NCBI GenBank assembly: GCA_018827845.1
Contig: JAHJXC010000031.1
Location: 1-5,333 of the forward strand
Source of the DNA: Patescibacteria group bacterium
Lineage (GTDB): Bacteria > Patescibacteriota > Minisyncoccia > UBA9983
Reading direction: 5' to 3'
DNA: 5,333 bases
The notes under the pieces were generated by a model, which worked only from the letters and a program-made list of their open reading frames with translations, did no database searches and had not been told where the DNA came from. The position numbers were made by a program, and so were the translations under genes. This document shows positions 4,677-5,333 of the stretch, piece after piece (position 1 is the stretch's first letter; the number at the start of each line of letters is the position of its first letter).

Positions 4677-5333
4677 GTGAAACCGATAAAATATCTAGGT
4701 CAAAATTTTTTAACTTCAAGAAAAATTGTTGAAGAGATTGTTCGCGCCGCTGGATTAAAACCGGATGATATAATTTTGGAAGTGGGTCCGGGCAAGGGAA
4801 TTTTAACCGAGGCGATTTTGGAAAAAATTCCTCAAGGCAAACTGATTGCAGTTGAAAAAGATAATAGGTTCGTGGAATACTTGCAGAAAAAATTTAAAAA
4901 CACAAAAAACTTATCTATCGTCCATGGCGACATTTTGAAATTTGATATTTGGGATTTGTTTGGAAATTGCCCGCCTGCATCGTTATGCGAAGCATTTCGG
5001 GCAGGTAAATTGGGATTTGGAAATTATAAAATCGTAGCAAACATTCCATATTATATTACATCGCGTTTCTTGAGAAATTTTCTCCAGTCTGATTTTCAGC
5101 CATCGCTGATTGTAGTGATGATGCAAAAAGAGGTAGCAGAGAGGATTGTGGCCAAAGATGGCAAAGAGAGCATTCTTTCTATTGCTGTTAAAGCCTATGG
5201 CCAGCCAAGAATTGTGCGAGCCGTAGCAGCAAAATATTTCTCTCCAAAACCCAAAGTAGATTCAGCCATTTTGCTCATAGACAATATAAATTGTGCAAGG
5301 CTCAGCCTTGCACATGAGAAGGAGTTTTTTGGC
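4677..5333 (+). CDS. rsmA: 16S rRNA dimethyladenosine transferase RsmA/KsgA (3' end outside window)
   Basis: The frame opens with GTG at 4677; a TAA at 4671-4673 blocks any earlier start. The 219 visible residues show the family order: YLGQNF (6-11), the SAM-binding loop EVGPGKG (35-41), E60 for ribose binding, GDIL (84-87), the catalytic NIPY (122-125), and the conserved KYFSPKPKVDSAIL stretch (186-199). The enzyme dimethylates two adjacent adenines in helix 45 of 16S rRNA during small-subunit maturation, in the cytoplasm. Relatives are about 270-290 residues, so the C-terminal 60 or so lie beyond the window. Two palindromes sit in frame: one adds CPPASLCEAFRAGKLG (98-113) between GDIL and NIPY with the FGN triplet repeated on both sides, and one adds CARLSLAH (206-213). 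The catalytic motifs are intact, so the gene is probably functional despite them. Confidence 0.95.
   Translation, partial: MKPIKYLGQNFLTSRKIVEEIVRAAGLKPDDIILEVGPGKGILTEAILEKIPQGKLIAVEKDNRFVEYLQKKFKNTKNLSIVHGDILKFDIWDLFGNCPPASLCEAFRAGKLGFGNYKIVANIPYYITSRFLRNFLQSDFQPSLIVVMMQKEVAERIVAKDGKESILSIAVKAYGQPRIVRAVAAKYFSPKPKVDSAILLIDNINCARLSLAHEKEFFG
4959..5025. repeat. Palindromic element with 10-bp flanking direct repeats in rsmA
   Basis: TTTGGAAATT occurs at 4959-4968 and 5016-5025, exactly 57 bases (19 codons) apart, duplicating Phe-Gly-Asn. Between them is a palindrome: CCTGC (4974-4978) pairs with GCAGG (5001-5005), CG (4981-4982) with CG (4998-4999), and ATGC (4985-4988) with GCAT (4992-4995) around GAA. 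TGCCCG (4968-4973) and CGGGCA (4998-5003) give an alternative 6-bp stem. Confidence 0.8.
5292..5314. repeat. Perfect 10-bp palindrome near the 3' edge, in rsmA
   Basis: TGTGCAAGGC (5292-5301) and GCCTTGCACA (5305-5314) are exact reverse complements around TCA. With one more base it makes 8 in-frame codons (CARLSLAH) after the conserved DSAIL strand, in a linker where relatives vary. Confidence 0.85.

Overview
The window looks like a piece of a small, AT-rich bacterial genome, most likely from the Patescibacteria/CPR (Parcubacteria-like). This is inference. It rests on a secreted two-LysM plus M23 peptidase with a compact C-terminus, a UvrD-family helicase cut short at its C-terminus, genes without Shine-Dalgarno sequences, and coding sequences that carry short in-frame palindromes. 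The code looks standard: TGA ends one gene and I see no internal TGA. There is no rRNA, tRNA, CRISPR array or insertion sequence.

Layout. Positions 2-388 (+) hold the 3' part of a Doc/Fic-type toxin that enters from the left. Positions 405-1511 (-) hold a secreted LysM-M23 peptidoglycan peptidase, convergent with the toxin gene. Positions 1512-1731 are a divergent control region with a strong minus-strand sigma70-like promoter, one perfect DnaA-box sequence, a perfect 13-bp hairpin and an extended -10 for the helicase. Positions 1732-3693 (+) encode a UvrD/PcrA/Rep-type helicase. Positions 3733-4182 and 4179-4637 (+) form an overlapping mntA-hepT (MNT nucleotidyltransferase/HEPN) toxin-antitoxin pair. 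Positions 4677-5333 (+) are the start of rsmA (16S rRNA dimethyladenosine transferase), which runs off the right edge. The longest stretch without a gene is the 220-base divergent region.

Two patterns stand out. First, perfect or near-perfect palindromes (5-15 bp stems, 3-5 nt loops) lie inside or at the edge of the peptidase, helicase and rsmA genes. They add short peptides at points where conserved families are not expected to have extra residues. One in rsmA is flanked by a 10-bp direct repeat exactly 57 bases (19 codons) apart, and one in the helicase by a 9-bp direct repeat. This resembles protein-coding palindromic elements such as those known from Rickettsia, but here the hairpins differ in sequence. 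Second, three consecutive plus-strand transcription units (helicase, mntA, rsmA) each have an extended -10 (TGN plus a TATAAT-like hexamer) ending 5-7 bases before the start codon, with no Shine-Dalgarno. This predicts leaderless mRNAs. The peptidase gene instead has a promoter about 113 bases upstream of its start.

The genes do not form one pathway. They combine housekeeping (helicase, rRNA methylation, cell-wall hydrolysis) with two toxin-antitoxin-type modules.
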